Below are positions 52,901-61,919 of a stretch of 64,000 nt of DNA, in pieces. Position 1 is the stretch's first letter, and each line of letters begins with the position of its first letter. Origin of the DNA: Promerops cafer (taxonomy: Eukaryota; Chordata; Aves; Passeriformes; Nectariniidae); the NCBI GenBank assembly GCA_013398275.1, contig VZSE01008349.1, forward strand, positions 961,279-1,025,278, given 5' to 3'. Below the pieces are notes generated by a model. The model did not search any database, was not told the origin of the DNA, and worked only from the letters and a program-made list of their open reading frames with translations. Both the position numbers and the translations under genes were made by a program.

Positions 52901-55900
52901 CTAAATTATTTTCTAAGAGCTTTTGGTTCCCTGCTCTCTCATTTAGCTGAGTAGGACTTCAATTAAAAATCCATTGGACACTACAGTTTACACATGTTTC
53001 AGTCATGAATAGCACAGCAGGTTTCACCCATAAAACCAGCTCTGTGCTTACATCTTGGCAGGTTAGACAAGGCACAGCTTTTAGTTCTCAGCACACCTCA
53101 TGGGGCCAAGATGAAGGATTTGTCAATGCAGGCTAAAGCTGTGGCTACATGTGATTACAGTGCTGTGCAAGGGATTGAGGTACCTTTGAACAAGCCCTTG
53201 CAGACACTGAGGAAAACCGACAGTAGCATGGATCTCATAGTGAGCTCACTTAGAATAGAATAGAATAGAGCAGTAATTATGATTAAAATAGTGTTAGATG
53301 GTTAATGGTACCTGATCTCAAGCTGTGCTTTTTCACATTGCATGCCTAAGAGTGAGAGAGGGCTGTGATTGTCAAGGGAGTGGGGAAATTATTCTGGGAC
53401 TGGTTACACAAAGGGATTCACGGCATGGAAGAGTGTCATTATTTTTCTTTTGCCTTAGGATTTAACTTTTTCATCAGAGAAAATATGTCAGCTCCTTGTT
53501 ACCAGCATCACCCAGTGTGCTTCCTCAGAGCATGGAGGTGGTGGACAGTGGGGTTAGGGGGACCGGAAACTCCACAGCACTACTCAAGCCAAAAAGGACA
53601 TCTGTCAGGCACAAATCTACGAGGACAATGTTGCCATCTCCTAAAATGAGGAGCATGACCTGAGCTTCTCATAGATAACAAGACTTTCCCAGACTGCCAC
53701 AAGGACAGGGAAAATCTGTGGGCATCCACTCATGAGCCACACAGAGCCTTCCAGCTTTGGACTGGGAACATGGCTTGTGTCACTGGTGCTGCCACGGAGC
53801 ATGGGAGATAATGGAACAACCAAAAAACCTTCTCATTCTACTTGCTCTTGTATTCCAGACCAGAGACTGAGAGGGTACTTAAGAAACACTTGGATCTGGG
53901 ATTGCCCTATTTAACATCTCAATGAGGCACCCACATTAAGAGCACCCTTTAACCTCCAACTACAACCAGAGCAAAGCAGATTAACAATCCTTTTTGCCAA
54001 AAAGCTCTAAATCACTGTGAAAAACTAAATAGGGGCCAAAACATAAATTAATGCATTTGCAAATTTACTTTTTAGAATGGAACCATGCTTTACATAGCAG
54101 GCTTTTCTTTTTCACTTTCCCCTTCCTTCAGCTTAAATTTAGATTGCTGTCGAGGAGGCAAGTTTGACACTGTTAATATAAATCAATAGAGAAAAAATAC
54201 ATCTAATATTGTTTAGATTTAACATAAATTAATAAAAACTAATAAAACCTTTTCACCTTTTTGTATTTTGAAGGCTGGTATTTATGGCTATTTGGAATGG
54301 GTTTATTTTCAATTCACCTCAAGGAAGATTATAACTTTTTAACAAGTTTTCTTCTGAGGAAGCAAACACTGGTGGTATACAAAGTACTGTCAACAGAACA
54401 CTTCCAAGTGTGGCTTACAGGAAGTTAGACAAATATTTGAAGTATTTGAAAGCTAATAAAAAAAAATCTGACAGCAGGTTACACATATTTCCATAGGAAG
54501 CTAGACCACTTTCAGAGACCTCTTCCATTCTACATTATTCTATGATCGCATGTTTTTTGGTAAGCCTAAGCAAGAATGGAATTTTTCAATATGGTTGATA
54601 CAATAAGCAGCTTGACTCCAAAATACTCACCTTTACAAGTTCCATGACAAGGTACAACTCAGTTGGCATGTCCATCTCCTCGATCAGAAGTACAATATTG
54701 GGATGCTTGACTCGTCTTAAAATAGATACCTCATTCTGGATCATGTGTTCCTGACACACAAAAAATCTTCAATGAATATGGGTTAGTGGGAAAAAAATTC
54801 ACAGTGGAAAAAGCAGAGAGAATTGGGAGCTGCATGGATTCTCTGGGGTTTTTGAAAAAACCAACAGATGCTGCCTCCAGCAATAGAGAAGGAACATGTT
54901 TAGAAACATCAACATGGTAACTGAAAGAAGAGAGAGTGAAACACAGAAAAAGAAATGGAAGAAAGACAGAGTGCAGAGAAAAATGAAAGCTTTTAAAATT
55001 TTCTCTGATGCAGAGTCTTTAGATTTAACAACATGATAGCATCTTCTCAAAGAACCTCTTGTTACCAATTTTAAAAGCTAACAGTCACTTGGTATAAAAT
55101 TGACATCAATTTAATTAACCTATGCCTTACAGTGACCAGTATTGCTATAATGATTTGTATTATTTTCTGCTTTCTATAACACCTGGAATTATGAAAACTG
55201 GAGGACATAATTACATGGGTAAAGAGAAAGCAGTCATGCACAGCCAGCCAACTGGAGAATCACCACACAGGTCTAGAACAGCACCTGACTGCCTTTTCTC
55301 CTGAAACTCCGAGAGTCTCCAGAGGGTAGGCAAAGACTTCAACCAAAAAGGTTCTAACGCTTGCCAGGGAGGACACAAATACTAACAGCATCTCAAAATG
55401 ATCTCTCACAAAACATTTCTTGGGAAAAAAAATCTTTTGGTCTCACATTTTCTTGGTACTTACTTTTCCTCTACATTTACTTTTCTTGATTATTTTCAGA
55501 GCATATTCTCTACCAGTTGATCTGAGGAAAGAGAAGAAAAAATTGTATGTTCAATAACATTGAATATTTTTCTCAGTTGAGTTTACATTTGTTATATGAG
55601 TGCAATAAGTGTAGTGAAGAGTTCTAGTAAAATATTCTTTTTTTTTTCAAGAAACAAAGATTAGATTTGAGGAGTACTGTGAATTTTAGCCAAAGTTATG
55701 AAATATGCATGCCTGAGAAAAAGACATCAAACTTTTTTGTTTTAAAATGAAAGCATTTCAGTGTTTTCAAAACAAAAAAAAAATGCCTTGACTTTTTCTC
55801 GCATTTTGTAATGAGAATTTTTATTACTTTTTCATTTTTGTGTAAAAATAACACACAGGTTCACCTGTTCACAGGTTCAAATATTTTCAAAACAAAGTTT

Positions 55901-58900
55901 TGTTTTCTATTCTACAAAAATATGACCCATGGAAAATACATACTTTTTACTTAAAATGAAAAGTTTGTTTGCATATCTGCAGTCACAACTGCTATGATAA
56001 AAAGGTCAGTCCTTGGAATAATTTTTTAGGTATTCAGTAATTATAAGATAGTTAGCAGAGTTAAATATGTTGGCTTTTAGGCAGAATGTGGAAGGTTCTG
56101 GAGACAGTAAGAGAAATTAGTTCAGGATGAGAACACATTTCCTTTTAACTACTCTGTTGTTTTGAATCCTTATAATATTTACCACTACTACACATATGTA
56201 TTTATCTATTATCTAGAACGCTAACATAGAAAAATTAGCTTGTAGACAAGTTAACAGTATCAACTTCCATTTCTTAATTAAGTTACAAAACCAAAAGATG
56301 GCTGTAAGGATGAAAACAAGAAGCTCTGCTTACAAGACCCAGTTTCACTATAAGACCAAATAGAAAATGGATAATTTAAGAAAAAGATCTTACTGAAATA
56401 TTTTCATTTTGTAATATGAACCTAAACAGGTTACAAATGTCTATTACATTGCCTTTAGGCATGTTTGGTTAAAAATTAAGAAAAAAAATAACCTTTCAAG
56501 AACACAGGGCAATTTTTTCATTTTTCATTTCACAAAACACAGTAGTTAAACTGATACATTAAACTGATACAGAGTATATTCAACAGACACATGAATGTGT
56601 CTAAAAGTGTGCTCAGTCTGTCAAACAGGACAAGCAAAGTGAGTAATACACTGAAAGCACCATATCTGGAAAACAACTGGGCATATTCATTGCCATATTA
56701 AAACATGGAGAACTCCTCTGGCAATGATGTACCAGTAATTTTTATTTTAAGGAAAAATGGGTAATACAGTAAAAAGCAAAAATACAACCAAAATATTAAT
56801 TCTGTTTACATTCCCAGGCGAAGAGCTAAAACTGTCTCTATTAGGACATCAATTAAAAGAAATCACACAAGATAAGAAGGCTTATGAATTGGGGGAAAAA
56901 TTACAGTGTATCTGTTCAAGATTTACGCAAATAAAAATTAAAAACTTCTCCTATCTGTACTCCCCCACACAGGGGTTTAATGCTACAGCCCCCCAAAATG
57001 GGCTGCACTCCATGTGGGGTGCCTCTTTCCAGTGCTGCTCTTCAGTGGGTAAAGTCCCAGCTCAGTGAGGGGACAGGAAGAGATTTGGACACTATTTTTG
57101 GGACTAGAAGGAGGAGGTTGAACAAGAAATATTAGAAATTAAGATATCTGGGGTTCAAACTCAGACAAAATATAGCCTCTTTCAATAGCAGTCTCTTTCA
57201 AGCTGCTTGGTTGCCCTAGGAATGCTTCCTTTCTGTCATGAGAAAGGAAATTGATGGTTTTTGTTGGCCATGGGAGACTCCATGTACTCCAAGACACTGG
57301 GAAATCTGAGCTAGTGAGGAAATGTCAGAATTTGAAAGTATCTGAAAGTTAAAAATGAACACACAGAAAAACACCGCAGGACAAATTGTGCATACGATGG
57401 AGCAGATATGTAACAAGCAGATGACAACTCTGACTACTCTTTGTCTTGGTAAGAAGAAAATTAAAGCTAAGATAATGTAAATCCTTTCCCCTGAAAAGCT
57501 GCAGAACCACAGCCTGTCAGCAGCACTGCAACTTACACACCACCAAAAAATATGCATGGCCATGTCAGAAAGTCACCGTGAAACAGGCATCTCTCCTCTC
57601 CCCTATTGCTCACTCCGAACAATAAAAAGTGACCACAAAAAGAAGGCAACATGTTATGGCTGGAAAGGAGTCTGGACCCACTGCACTACCACAGAGTTAG
57701 GTCTCTAGCTCATAACAGGGCTTGGTGCCATGTTCCCTGGCTCTTTTAAAATTTGCAGACTTCACAGAGATTTAGACTGCACTGCAGACAAAAATCTATC
57801 TTTTTTGTATTTGTGAATACATTAAACATATTTAAGAGTGTGTGCCTGTGCATTCACAGATGCTCAAAATGGGATTAGAAGTCCTCATGTGAAAATTTTG
57901 GAGATGCTTTTTGGTTTCTATTTGGACTGTTCATTGTCAGAGGAAAATGCCTGTGAATGTATTGAAGTGCCCACAGACCCATATTAACCAGTGTTCACAG
58001 ACTGATCTCACAGCTGTGGAGAAGGAGTGTTCATGTGAGCAGTGAATTTGTGTATCAAGACCCATTCCTACTTGTTTAACACCTCATGGCACCACTCCTT
58101 TGAAGTCTAATGCACAGAGGAATTGTACTTCACAAGGAAATGGAAAAGTACTCTGTCCCAAGTATCACCCCATTAATTCTGGCTCTGCTAATGATGGACA
58201 TATCAGAGTGAGATGGTTAAAGAGGCTTAAAAAGACTGAAAAGAATATTTTTGAAGGAGGTTCACAGGTACTGGTATAATTTACCCTTTGAGTCTTTAAT
58301 TTCTCCTTCCACACTTGTGATAGCAAGGGTATACTGCTTTAGAAGTATAAACCAACAGAAATATTTCCACTTTAATTTTCAAGATCTCTCAAAGTAGTAG
58401 CTCTCTGATAGAAATGGGATATATGGAATGGTATAGCACAGAGACCACAAGACTATGTATCTGGAAATACTTGGGTAAAAATGCTATTTGATACATTAGA
58501 CACACCATGTTAACTGGATACTTCAGGGACCAGTGGGATAGAGAAGAGGACAGGAAACCGTTTTCATTCAAGCTCTCAAGGATATTGTAATCAGCATTAT
58601 TTTTAGGTGTGATGGGACCTACATGTAATTTTGTTCATGTATTTTCCTCAGTTTGGGAAAGAATTGTGGCATGCACACTAGCACATTTGCACTGTCTCTC
58701 AGCACAAACCACATTTTCAGCTGAATGAGTTTATTAAAACCACAACTTTTCTTTATTTTAGCTTCTAATCTGCTTTTCCCAGTCACTATTCACTTTACCT
58801 TAAGCTGCCTTTTTCTCTTTTCTTAGTTATGTGTTTTCACCCATTTCTTTCATCAGTCATGCCCCTACATAGGGTTTTACAGTGCTTTCTTTCTTTCTTT

Positions 58901-61900
58901 CATCCTGTTTTGCTTTGCTTCCTTTAGGTTTCCATACAGTTCAGTGTTCAGACCCTGAGGTTTGATCTGAACAGCTATCACCCTCTGGATGACCAGCTCC
59001 ACCAAGAACTCACTCTGGCAGAACACTAAAGGCCTCACAAACCAGAGTTTTGGCCAAGTCCCACAAGCACGCTGTCAGCTGATACGAAATCCACTCTTAC
59101 CCTTTTCCCCAACAGCTGTCTTCATGATCTCCAAGTTGCACTTTTGGATGCAGAGGTGGACCTGTATTTTTCCAAGGAGACTAGTTTAAAACCAGCCAAG
59201 CTAATTTATCATTGTCTGTCAGGAGATTTAATCTCACTCTCCAGGGTTTATATCATATTCTTACAGCCTAAAGAGCAGTTTTTCATTTGAGCCCAAAGGT
59301 GAGGTTACAGTCCTCTGTAAGAGTCTCCTCTCCAGGACATGGTAATAGGGATAGAAAACTTAATCGATGAAATTTCATTCTCAAACCTTGACATCTCTAT
59401 TGTTCTCTCTTTTGGACATCTCCAGTTCGGGTAGCATTTGCTTTGTCTGCAGTGCTGCTATCTAACATGAGCAATCCTACAGTCGTTTCACATACAGGTG
59501 AAATACCTTCTGTCTTTTGTATCTCATAATCTCCTATTTTTAACAATATCACTAAAAGGCAACCACAGTTCTGCTTAGGGCATTTCTGCTTGGTTCCCCG
59601 TTTTTTACAGTCTTAAGGCTGGGTAGAGCTAGCTCAAGCCTGAACAGATTTAGAAACAAACACAGAACTAGTCAACCTGTACATTTTCAGCAACACTGAC
59701 ACTTGAGGTGACTTGTGACTTCTCTAATCTGGAGTAGACATCTAAAATCAGTGACTGTTTTCACCTCTTAACAGTAAAGATCACTGAGGAAGTTAGATTT
59801 TGGTGTCTGCAGTGACGCTCATAAAGTTGGAAGGAGCAAATATAATGGCACAAAGCAGGCAAGCAGGAGATGGATGTCCATTAAATTAAAAATAAATATG
59901 GAAGAGAATACACCTCAGTGTCAGATGGCAGAATGGATGGATCCAAAATTACCTCTTTGTGCTGACCATTGCCACTACACCCCAAACAACTTCCTGACAT
60001 CTTTACAGAGTGCTCCTATATGTGAAATGTTCCACTGGTCTAATGTAAAAGGAGAATTGCAAGAACATACTGCAAGAAAAGATGTTATTTCAGCGCGACA
60101 AGAGAGATTCAACACAAAGAACTGGTAAAATCATGTGGAGTGTAGCAGAAAAAAACCATATAAACCCCACAAAGAATTAAATTCATAGATTTCCCCTTGA
60201 ACTCACTCTTTTTTTAATTTGAGAGGACATTAGTTTTTCCATCTGGCATTGAGACATTACCTTATTACCTTTCTGTATTCTACAAATAAAGATATGATCT
60301 GGAAAAAGCATGACATTAATGATTATTTTTTACAGTAATAAGCATATTATCCTCCTCACCTTTCTATACACTCCTTCACAATAGCAAAATTTCCGTCTCC
60401 TATAGTCCTTCCAACTTTATATCGCTCTGCTATCGATGCTGGAACCTGGAAACCTTCCTCCAACACTTCTGAAAGAATCATTAGTACATTTTTATTGTTA
60501 GTGAAGGAAACACAGATGTTGCACATAACATGCATTTTAAGTCCACGGTTTAGGAGCCTGGAAACCATTCAGTCAATATCTCACTTACTGTACAGTGAAA
60601 CCATGCTGCTGACATTGTATATACTCAACAGGTTTCAGGCAGATACAATAATGAAAAATAAGACTTCTGGGGGCTCAAACATACCACCATTTGAGTGTTA
60701 CATAGTTGCCATTGCAATATGCCCCCAAGACAAAACCAAAATTGTGGTTTTTTAATTACGAAAAGGCCTCTGTGATCTGCACAAGCGCAGACCAGCCTCC
60801 AAAAAGGGCTGGAACTCCTTGACACAGCATGATTAAATATATGTACCAAAGAAGTCCAACACTCAAGCACTTATTTTATTACATCCTGTAAACTGAGACA
60901 TCCATAAAACTCCTCATGTGCTAAGTGCTAGTTCTCCCCATCCCCCAATATCAAATATTTAGGTTTTAAACAAATGTTCTCAATAATACTACCTCGCATG
61001 CAACCTGGGTACCAGATGTTTAGGTAAAATTGCATTACACAGTGTCTAAGCATACAAGAAGCTTGTAGTTTAATGTGTTTTAGTGCTCATTCCTGTACTA
61101 TTATTTTTAAATGTATTTGAAATAGTGTTACAAATACCTAACATGCCTCTAAAAGCTGACTGTAAACTGCAGCTGATACAAACTACTATATAAATATTGT
61201 AATGTTAAAAAAAAAAGCCTCTCAGAAATGTGATTTGTGTTTGCACTCTTTAAGACAGTGCATCTAACTGTGTATTTTTCTGTCCTTTGTTCCAGTTTAG
61301 TACTAAAAGTGAATGCTAGGAATGCTAGGACACAAGGAGGCTGGAGTTTGTCTGAATTCACAGACAGCATGAAGAGTTATTCCCCAACAGGAGCAGAGAT
61401 AGACACACACACACACGTGCGTAGATATGCATGTGAGCCGGCAGTGTTCGAGCAGACCCTGTCCCTTAGCCAGCTTGCTCAAAGCCCTAGCATGGAGTAA
61501 GACTATCCATTTCTAAGTCCCAGGACTGCAGTGTGTTCTTTAGTACCATGGCAGATGAGACAAAAATACTGAAATAAGCCAGTCAGCACGGTGTTGCTTG
61601 CAGAAATAAAACCTAAAGTATTCCACAATAAAAATACCTCCAAAGAGTGATGTCCAGATCAACTCTGATCCAGAGGGAACCTAACTGGCTTGCTAAGGCT
61701 GAGAAGCTTCCTCACAGAAAATTATCCTGCCTACAATGCTCCCACCTTCTCTGGCAGGAAGAATGACTCATTTCCTACACAGCTGCTGTTATCACTACAC
61801 TGACTGCTTTGAAATGTCAGCCTCCAAATGTTACCTTCTGCAGGGCCATCATTTTCATCCATAGAGCTGCAAACTTTGGTGGATGCTAATGAGGTAGAGG

Positions 61901-61919
61901 AGCCACTGTGTTGGGAGCT
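19809..61919 (-). CDS. DCLK1: DCLK1, 3' half of the gene (linker, kinase domain, alternative C-terminal tails)
   Basis: Doublecortin-like kinase 1 is a microtubule-associated Ser/Thr kinase of the CaMK group, acting in neurons and some epithelia. The coding exons, as complements, are 61835-61919, 60360-60468, 55464-55521, 54631-54750, 49455-49601, 44212-44345, 43418-43495, 42684-42780, 40809-40889, 34309-34422, optional 28599-28672, and 19809-19973. All have AG acceptors and GT donors, and the reading frame is continuous. The catalytic elements are all present: glycine loop at residues 52-59, Lys74, alpha-C Glu91, gatekeeper Met120, HRD at 164-166, DFG at 188-190 and APE at 210-212. The kinase therefore looks active and the gene intact. 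The tail motif SPNSPF and the [11 protein letters not shown] segment distinguish DCLK1 from DCLK2 and DCLK3. About 345 N-terminal residues, including both DCX domains, should lie upstream of the window. Confidence 0.97.
19916..19973 (-). CDS. DCLK1: DCLK1 terminal exon, second reading frame used with the cassette ([18 protein letters not shown])
   Basis: When the 74-bp cassette is included, its final AG joins base 19973 to make AGA (Arg), and the exon is then read [18 protein letters not shown] followed by TGA at 19916-19918. The same 58 bases therefore encode two tails. Both translated tails match DCLK1 isoform tails that I know from mammals, so the second frame is very unlikely to be accidental. 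The joined product is 384 residues, 11 fewer than the other form. Both stops lie in the last exon, so neither transcript should be an NMD target. Confidence 0.92.
24410..24476. repeat. AT repeat able to form a long hairpin
   Basis: TATATATACATATATA near the left end is the reverse complement of TATATATGTATATATA near the right end, so the tract is an imperfect inverted repeat as well as a (TA)n microsatellite. Confidence 0.85.
24596..24715 (+). mobile_element. MIR-like SINE relic
   Basis: The string AAGTTACACGG, then GTGGATTTGAACCCAGAACTCC, then GCTCAATGCTTTAGCACACCATG follows the order of the MIR core and 3' part (GGATTCGAACCCAGG ... GCTCTTAACCACTATG). Strongly diverged, as expected for an ancient amniote SINE. 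Confidence 0.6.
28555..28568. promoter_or_regulatory. X-box (RFX-type) motif next to the cassette exon
   Basis: GTTGCCATGGAAAC is a near-perfect palindromic RFX site (consensus GTTGCCATGGCAAC). It lies 30 bp beyond the donor of the 74-bp exon, inside the intron. Confidence 0.5.
28599..28672 (-). CDS. DCLK1: DCLK1 74-bp cassette exon ([11 protein letters not shown]...), alternative C-terminus
   Basis: This exon lies between the last common exon and the terminal exon, in an interval that is otherwise intronic. It encodes 24 codons reading [20 protein letters not shown] then MYWI, plus two bases (AG). The acceptor is ttctctctgctcag and the donor GTATGAG. It has 74 bases, so inclusion shifts the terminal exon into another frame and completes an Arg codon followed by [18 protein letters not shown] and a stop at 19916-19918. 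I recognise this as the tail of the shorter mammalian DCLK1 C-terminal isoform. It is too short for a standard ORF scan. Which isoform dominates cannot be told from DNA. Confidence 0.93.
31927..31965. repeat. perfect inverted repeat, 16-bp arms, 7-nt loop
   Basis: Arm GTATATAATATATAGA (31927-31942), loop AGTCAAC, arm TCTATATATTATATAC (31950-31965). The arms are exact reverse complements. AT-rich, so partly expected by composition. Confidence 0.9.
33606..33635. repeat. 30-bp near-perfect palindrome without loop
   Basis: AAAGCTTGGTCAAAA followed directly by TTTTGGCCAAGCTTT. The halves are reverse complements with one T/C mismatch. It contains two HindIII-type AAGCTT sites. Confidence 0.9.
34309..34422 (-). 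CDS. DCLK1: DCLK1 exon: post-kinase tail common to both C-terminal isoforms
   Basis: This 114-bp exon encodes 38 codons, residues 304-341, from [20 protein letters not shown] to TAAGVSVIA. It follows the kinase domain and starts the C-terminal regulatory tail, which in DCLK1 folds back on the catalytic cleft (family knowledge). The acceptor is acttatctgcag and the donor GTAAGC. It ends in phase 0, so the downstream exon may be either the 74-bp cassette or the terminal exon, and that choice sets the tail. Confidence 0.96.
36631..36695. repeat. T/G-rich low-complexity tract
   Basis: Alternating T runs and GG doublets on the plus strand (GGTTTTTTG and TTGGTTGGTTATTTTTTGG types), about 65 bp. 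Confidence 0.7.
38372..38440 (+). mobile_element. MIR-like SINE relic
   Basis: CTGGGAAAATGAGGTCCAGG, then GAGGATGTGTGACAGACATG and CAGCTGGTGATGGCAGAGGG, line up in order with the MIR core (GGGAAACTGAGGC ... TTAAGTGACTTGC ... CACAGCTAGTAAGTGGCAGAG). Diverged. Confidence 0.6.
40809..40889 (-). CDS. DCLK1: DCLK1 exon: end of the kinase domain (EHPWVN)
   Basis: This 81-bp exon encodes 27 codons, residues 277-303, [20 protein letters not shown] then LEHPWVN. It contains the alpha-I helix and the conserved arginine of the RFSA motif that pairs with the APE glutamate. The acceptor is caatttctcag and the donor GTAAGTATTT. Gln, Leu and Leu replace residues that I recall as Leu, Gln and Val in mammals (LLVDVDQRFSAVQ). 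Phase 0 on both sides. Confidence 0.95.
40890..42683 (-). other. DCLK1 intron (1.8 kb)
   Basis: Bounded by GTGAGT and CTCAG. It has a T run near 41947-41955. I see no exon, transposon or structured repeat. Confidence 0.85.
42684..42780 (-). CDS. DCLK1: DCLK1 exon: C-lobe ([13 protein letters not shown]...)
   Basis: This 97-bp exon finishes Gly244 and encodes residues 245-276, from [20 protein letters not shown] to [10 protein letters not shown], the alpha-G to alpha-H part of the C-lobe. The acceptor is tttactttacag and the donor GTGAGT. The Met in GQMDF replaces a Val that I recall from mammals. Exit phase is 0. Confidence 0.95.
42781..43417 (-). other. DCLK1 intron (637 bp)
   Basis: Bounded by GTATGG and TTTACAG. 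A C/A-rich run lies near 42790-42820. I see nothing else in it. Confidence 0.85.
43418..43495 (-). CDS. DCLK1: DCLK1 exon: alpha-F region ([15 protein letters not shown])
   Basis: This 78-bp exon finishes Gly218, encodes residues 219-243 ([20 protein letters not shown], then FPPFR), and gives two bases of Gly244. The Asp in VDIW is the structural alpha-F aspartate of protein kinases. The acceptor is cacttctag and the donor GTATGG, a less common donor. The exon is only 637 bp from the next one and 716 bp from the previous one, making this the most compact part of the gene. Confidence 0.95.
43496..44211 (-). other. DCLK1 intron (716 bp)
   Basis: Bounded by GTAAAT and CTTCTAG. It contains a short local repeat of GTTAACT/GAGTTA-type words near 43725-43765. 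I see no other feature. Confidence 0.85.
44212..44345 (-). CDS. DCLK1: DCLK1 exon: DFG motif, activation segment, APE
   Basis: This 134-bp exon encodes residues 174-217 and two bases of Gly218. It starts [20 protein letters not shown], with the Mg2+-binding DFG at 188-190, and continues to [15 protein letters not shown], with APE at 210-212. The acceptor is ctgatttag and the donor GTAAAT. The activation segment has the CaMK-type [10 protein letters not shown] shape. No ATG opens this ORF; the exon was located from the protein sequence and junction phases. Confidence 0.96.
45268..45298. repeat. perfect hairpin, 14-bp arms, 3-nt loop
   Basis: ATTAAAGATAGACT (45268-45281), loop GTA, AGTCTATCTTTAAT (45285-45298). 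The arms are exact reverse complements. The stem is too short for a typical microRNA precursor (about 25-33 bp). Confidence 0.92.
47802..47923 (+). mobile_element. MIR-like SINE relic
   Basis: The order CCCATTTGACAG, GAAAGGTTCAGAGACAC, AGAACTAGGGTCAGAGCTC and AGTTCCAAAGCACTCTTCT follows the MIR core and tail (CCCATTTTACAG ... GAGGTTAAGTGAC ... GGATTCGAACCCAGG ... CTCCAAAGCCCGTGCTCTT). Confidence 0.6.
48672..48688 (+). mobile_element. CR1-type 3' terminal octamers (very short relic)
   Basis: ATTCTATGATTCTATGA is the tandem octamer that ends avian CR1 elements. I cannot recognise a CR1 body upstream, so this is either a severely truncated or decayed copy or chance. Confidence 0.45.
49030..49118 (-). 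mobile_element. MIR-like SINE relic, reverse orientation
   Basis: CTTCCTGGCTCTGCTCTTAC, later CATATTTGTAAAACTAAAGG and TAATTATT, match the reverse-complement MIR order (CTGGCTCTGCCACTTAC ... CATCTGTAAAATGGGGATAATAAT). Diverged. Confidence 0.5.
49455..49601 (-). CDS. DCLK1: DCLK1 exon: alpha-D to catalytic loop (HRDIKPEN)
   Basis: This 147-bp exon encodes 49 codons, residues 125-173, from [20 protein letters not shown] to RDIKPENLL. It supplies the catalytic loop: His164-Arg165-Asp166, with Asp166 the catalytic base, plus Lys168 and Asn171. The acceptor is ttttgctccag and the donor GTAAGTG. Phase 0 at both ends would let it be skipped in frame, but skipping would remove the catalytic base. 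The protein segment appears identical to mammalian DCLK1 as I recall it. Confidence 0.97.
50327..50382. repeat. purine-rich GAAA/GGAAA tract
   Basis: More than 50 bp almost entirely A and G on the plus strand, hence a polypyrimidine run in the DCLK1 pre-mRNA, located mid-intron. Confidence 0.85.
54498..54546 (+). mobile_element. CR1 3' tail fragment
   Basis: AAGCTAGACCACTTTCAGAG, then ACCTCTTCCATTCTACATTATTCTATGAT, resemble the last 50 bp of CR1 (CTAGATGATCTCCAGAGGTCCCTTCCAACC ... ATTCTATGAT). It lies about 85 bp downstream of the exon at 54631 and is too short for subfamily assignment. Confidence 0.7.
54631..54750 (-). CDS. DCLK1: DCLK1 exon: alpha-C helix to hinge
   Basis: This 120-bp exon encodes 40 codons, residues 85-124, beginning [20 protein letters not shown] and ending [10 protein letters not shown]. 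It contains the alpha-C glutamate (Glu91 in NEVSIL) and the gatekeeper Met120 followed by hinge residues ELV. The acceptor is tgtgtgtcag and the donor GTGAGTATTT, phase 0 on both sides. The segment EEMDMPTEL has Met where I recall Val in mammalian DCLK1. The ORF is not opened by an ATG, so only splicing context reveals it. Confidence 0.96.
54751..55463 (-). other. DCLK1 intron (713 bp)
   Basis: Bounded by GTAAGTACC and TGTGTCAG. I see no repeat or exon in it. Confidence 0.85.
55464..55521 (-). CDS. DCLK1: DCLK1 exon: beta-3 strand with the ATP-anchoring lysine
   Basis: This 58-bp exon encodes one base of Arg65 and residues 66-84, [19 protein letters not shown]. Lys74 in YALKII is the invariant beta-3 lysine that pairs with the alpha-C glutamate. 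The acceptor is ctttcctcag and the donor GTAAGTACC, so the exon ends in phase 0. It falls below common ORF-length cut-offs and was found by phase and homology with the flanking exons. Confidence 0.95.
55522..60359 (-). other. DCLK1 intron (4.8 kb)
   Basis: Bounded by GTGAGG and TTCCTCAG. It has a few A and T runs and a (TTTC)n run near 58889-58901. I recognise no transposon, RNA gene or exon. Confidence 0.85.
60360..60468 (-). CDS. DCLK1: DCLK1 exon: kinase N-lobe start and glycine-rich loop
   Basis: This 109-bp exon encodes residues 29-65 and has split codons at both ends. It reads [20 protein letters not shown], then the nucleotide-binding loop GDGNFAIV (GxGxFxxV, residues 52-59), which clamps ATP phosphates. 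The acceptor is tgattctttcag and the donor GTGAGG. Val/Ile and Thr/Ala exchanges relative to the mammalian protein (recalled as GFQIPATITERYK and NFAVVKECVER) are conservative. The ORF continues upstream of the acceptor only as intron. Confidence 0.96.
60469..61834 (-). other. DCLK1 intron (1.4 kb)
   Basis: Bounded by GTAACA and TTCTTTCAG. It contains a short (CA)n run near 61403-61416. The frame remains open for 33 codons past the donor, to a TAG near 61731. I see no alternative exon. Confidence 0.85.
61835..61919 (-). CDS. DCLK1: DCLK1 exon: serine-rich linker ([13 protein letters not shown]...)
   Basis: This 85-bp exon encodes residues 1-28 plus the first base of codon 29. It reads [16 protein letters not shown] and ends MDENDGPAE, the Ser-rich and acidic linker between the doublecortin domains and the kinase. 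The acceptor reads ccatttccag and the donor is GTAACA, so the exon exits in phase 1. The linker is the PEST-like, protease-sensitive part of DCLK1 in mammals (family knowledge). The known mammalian sequence has SSQHGGSS here, so the Gly-to-Ser change looks minor. Reading through the donor stays open for 33 more codons; see the findings. Confidence 0.95.

Larger units (their letters stand above)
49602..54630 (-). other. DCLK1 intron (5.0 kb)
   Basis: Bounded by GTGAGTATTT and GCTCCAG. It contains the purine-rich tract at 50327-50382, a second purine run near 50805-50838, (TAGAA)n at 53251-53269 and a CR1 tail at 54498-54546. I see no exon. Confidence 0.85.

Noticed and set aside
61780..61830. 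Second FQSSQ-like stretch just downstream of the serine-rich exon, considered as an exon duplication
   Set aside because: Only a few codons resemble the exon start and the nucleotide similarity is weak. It is treated as coincidence.
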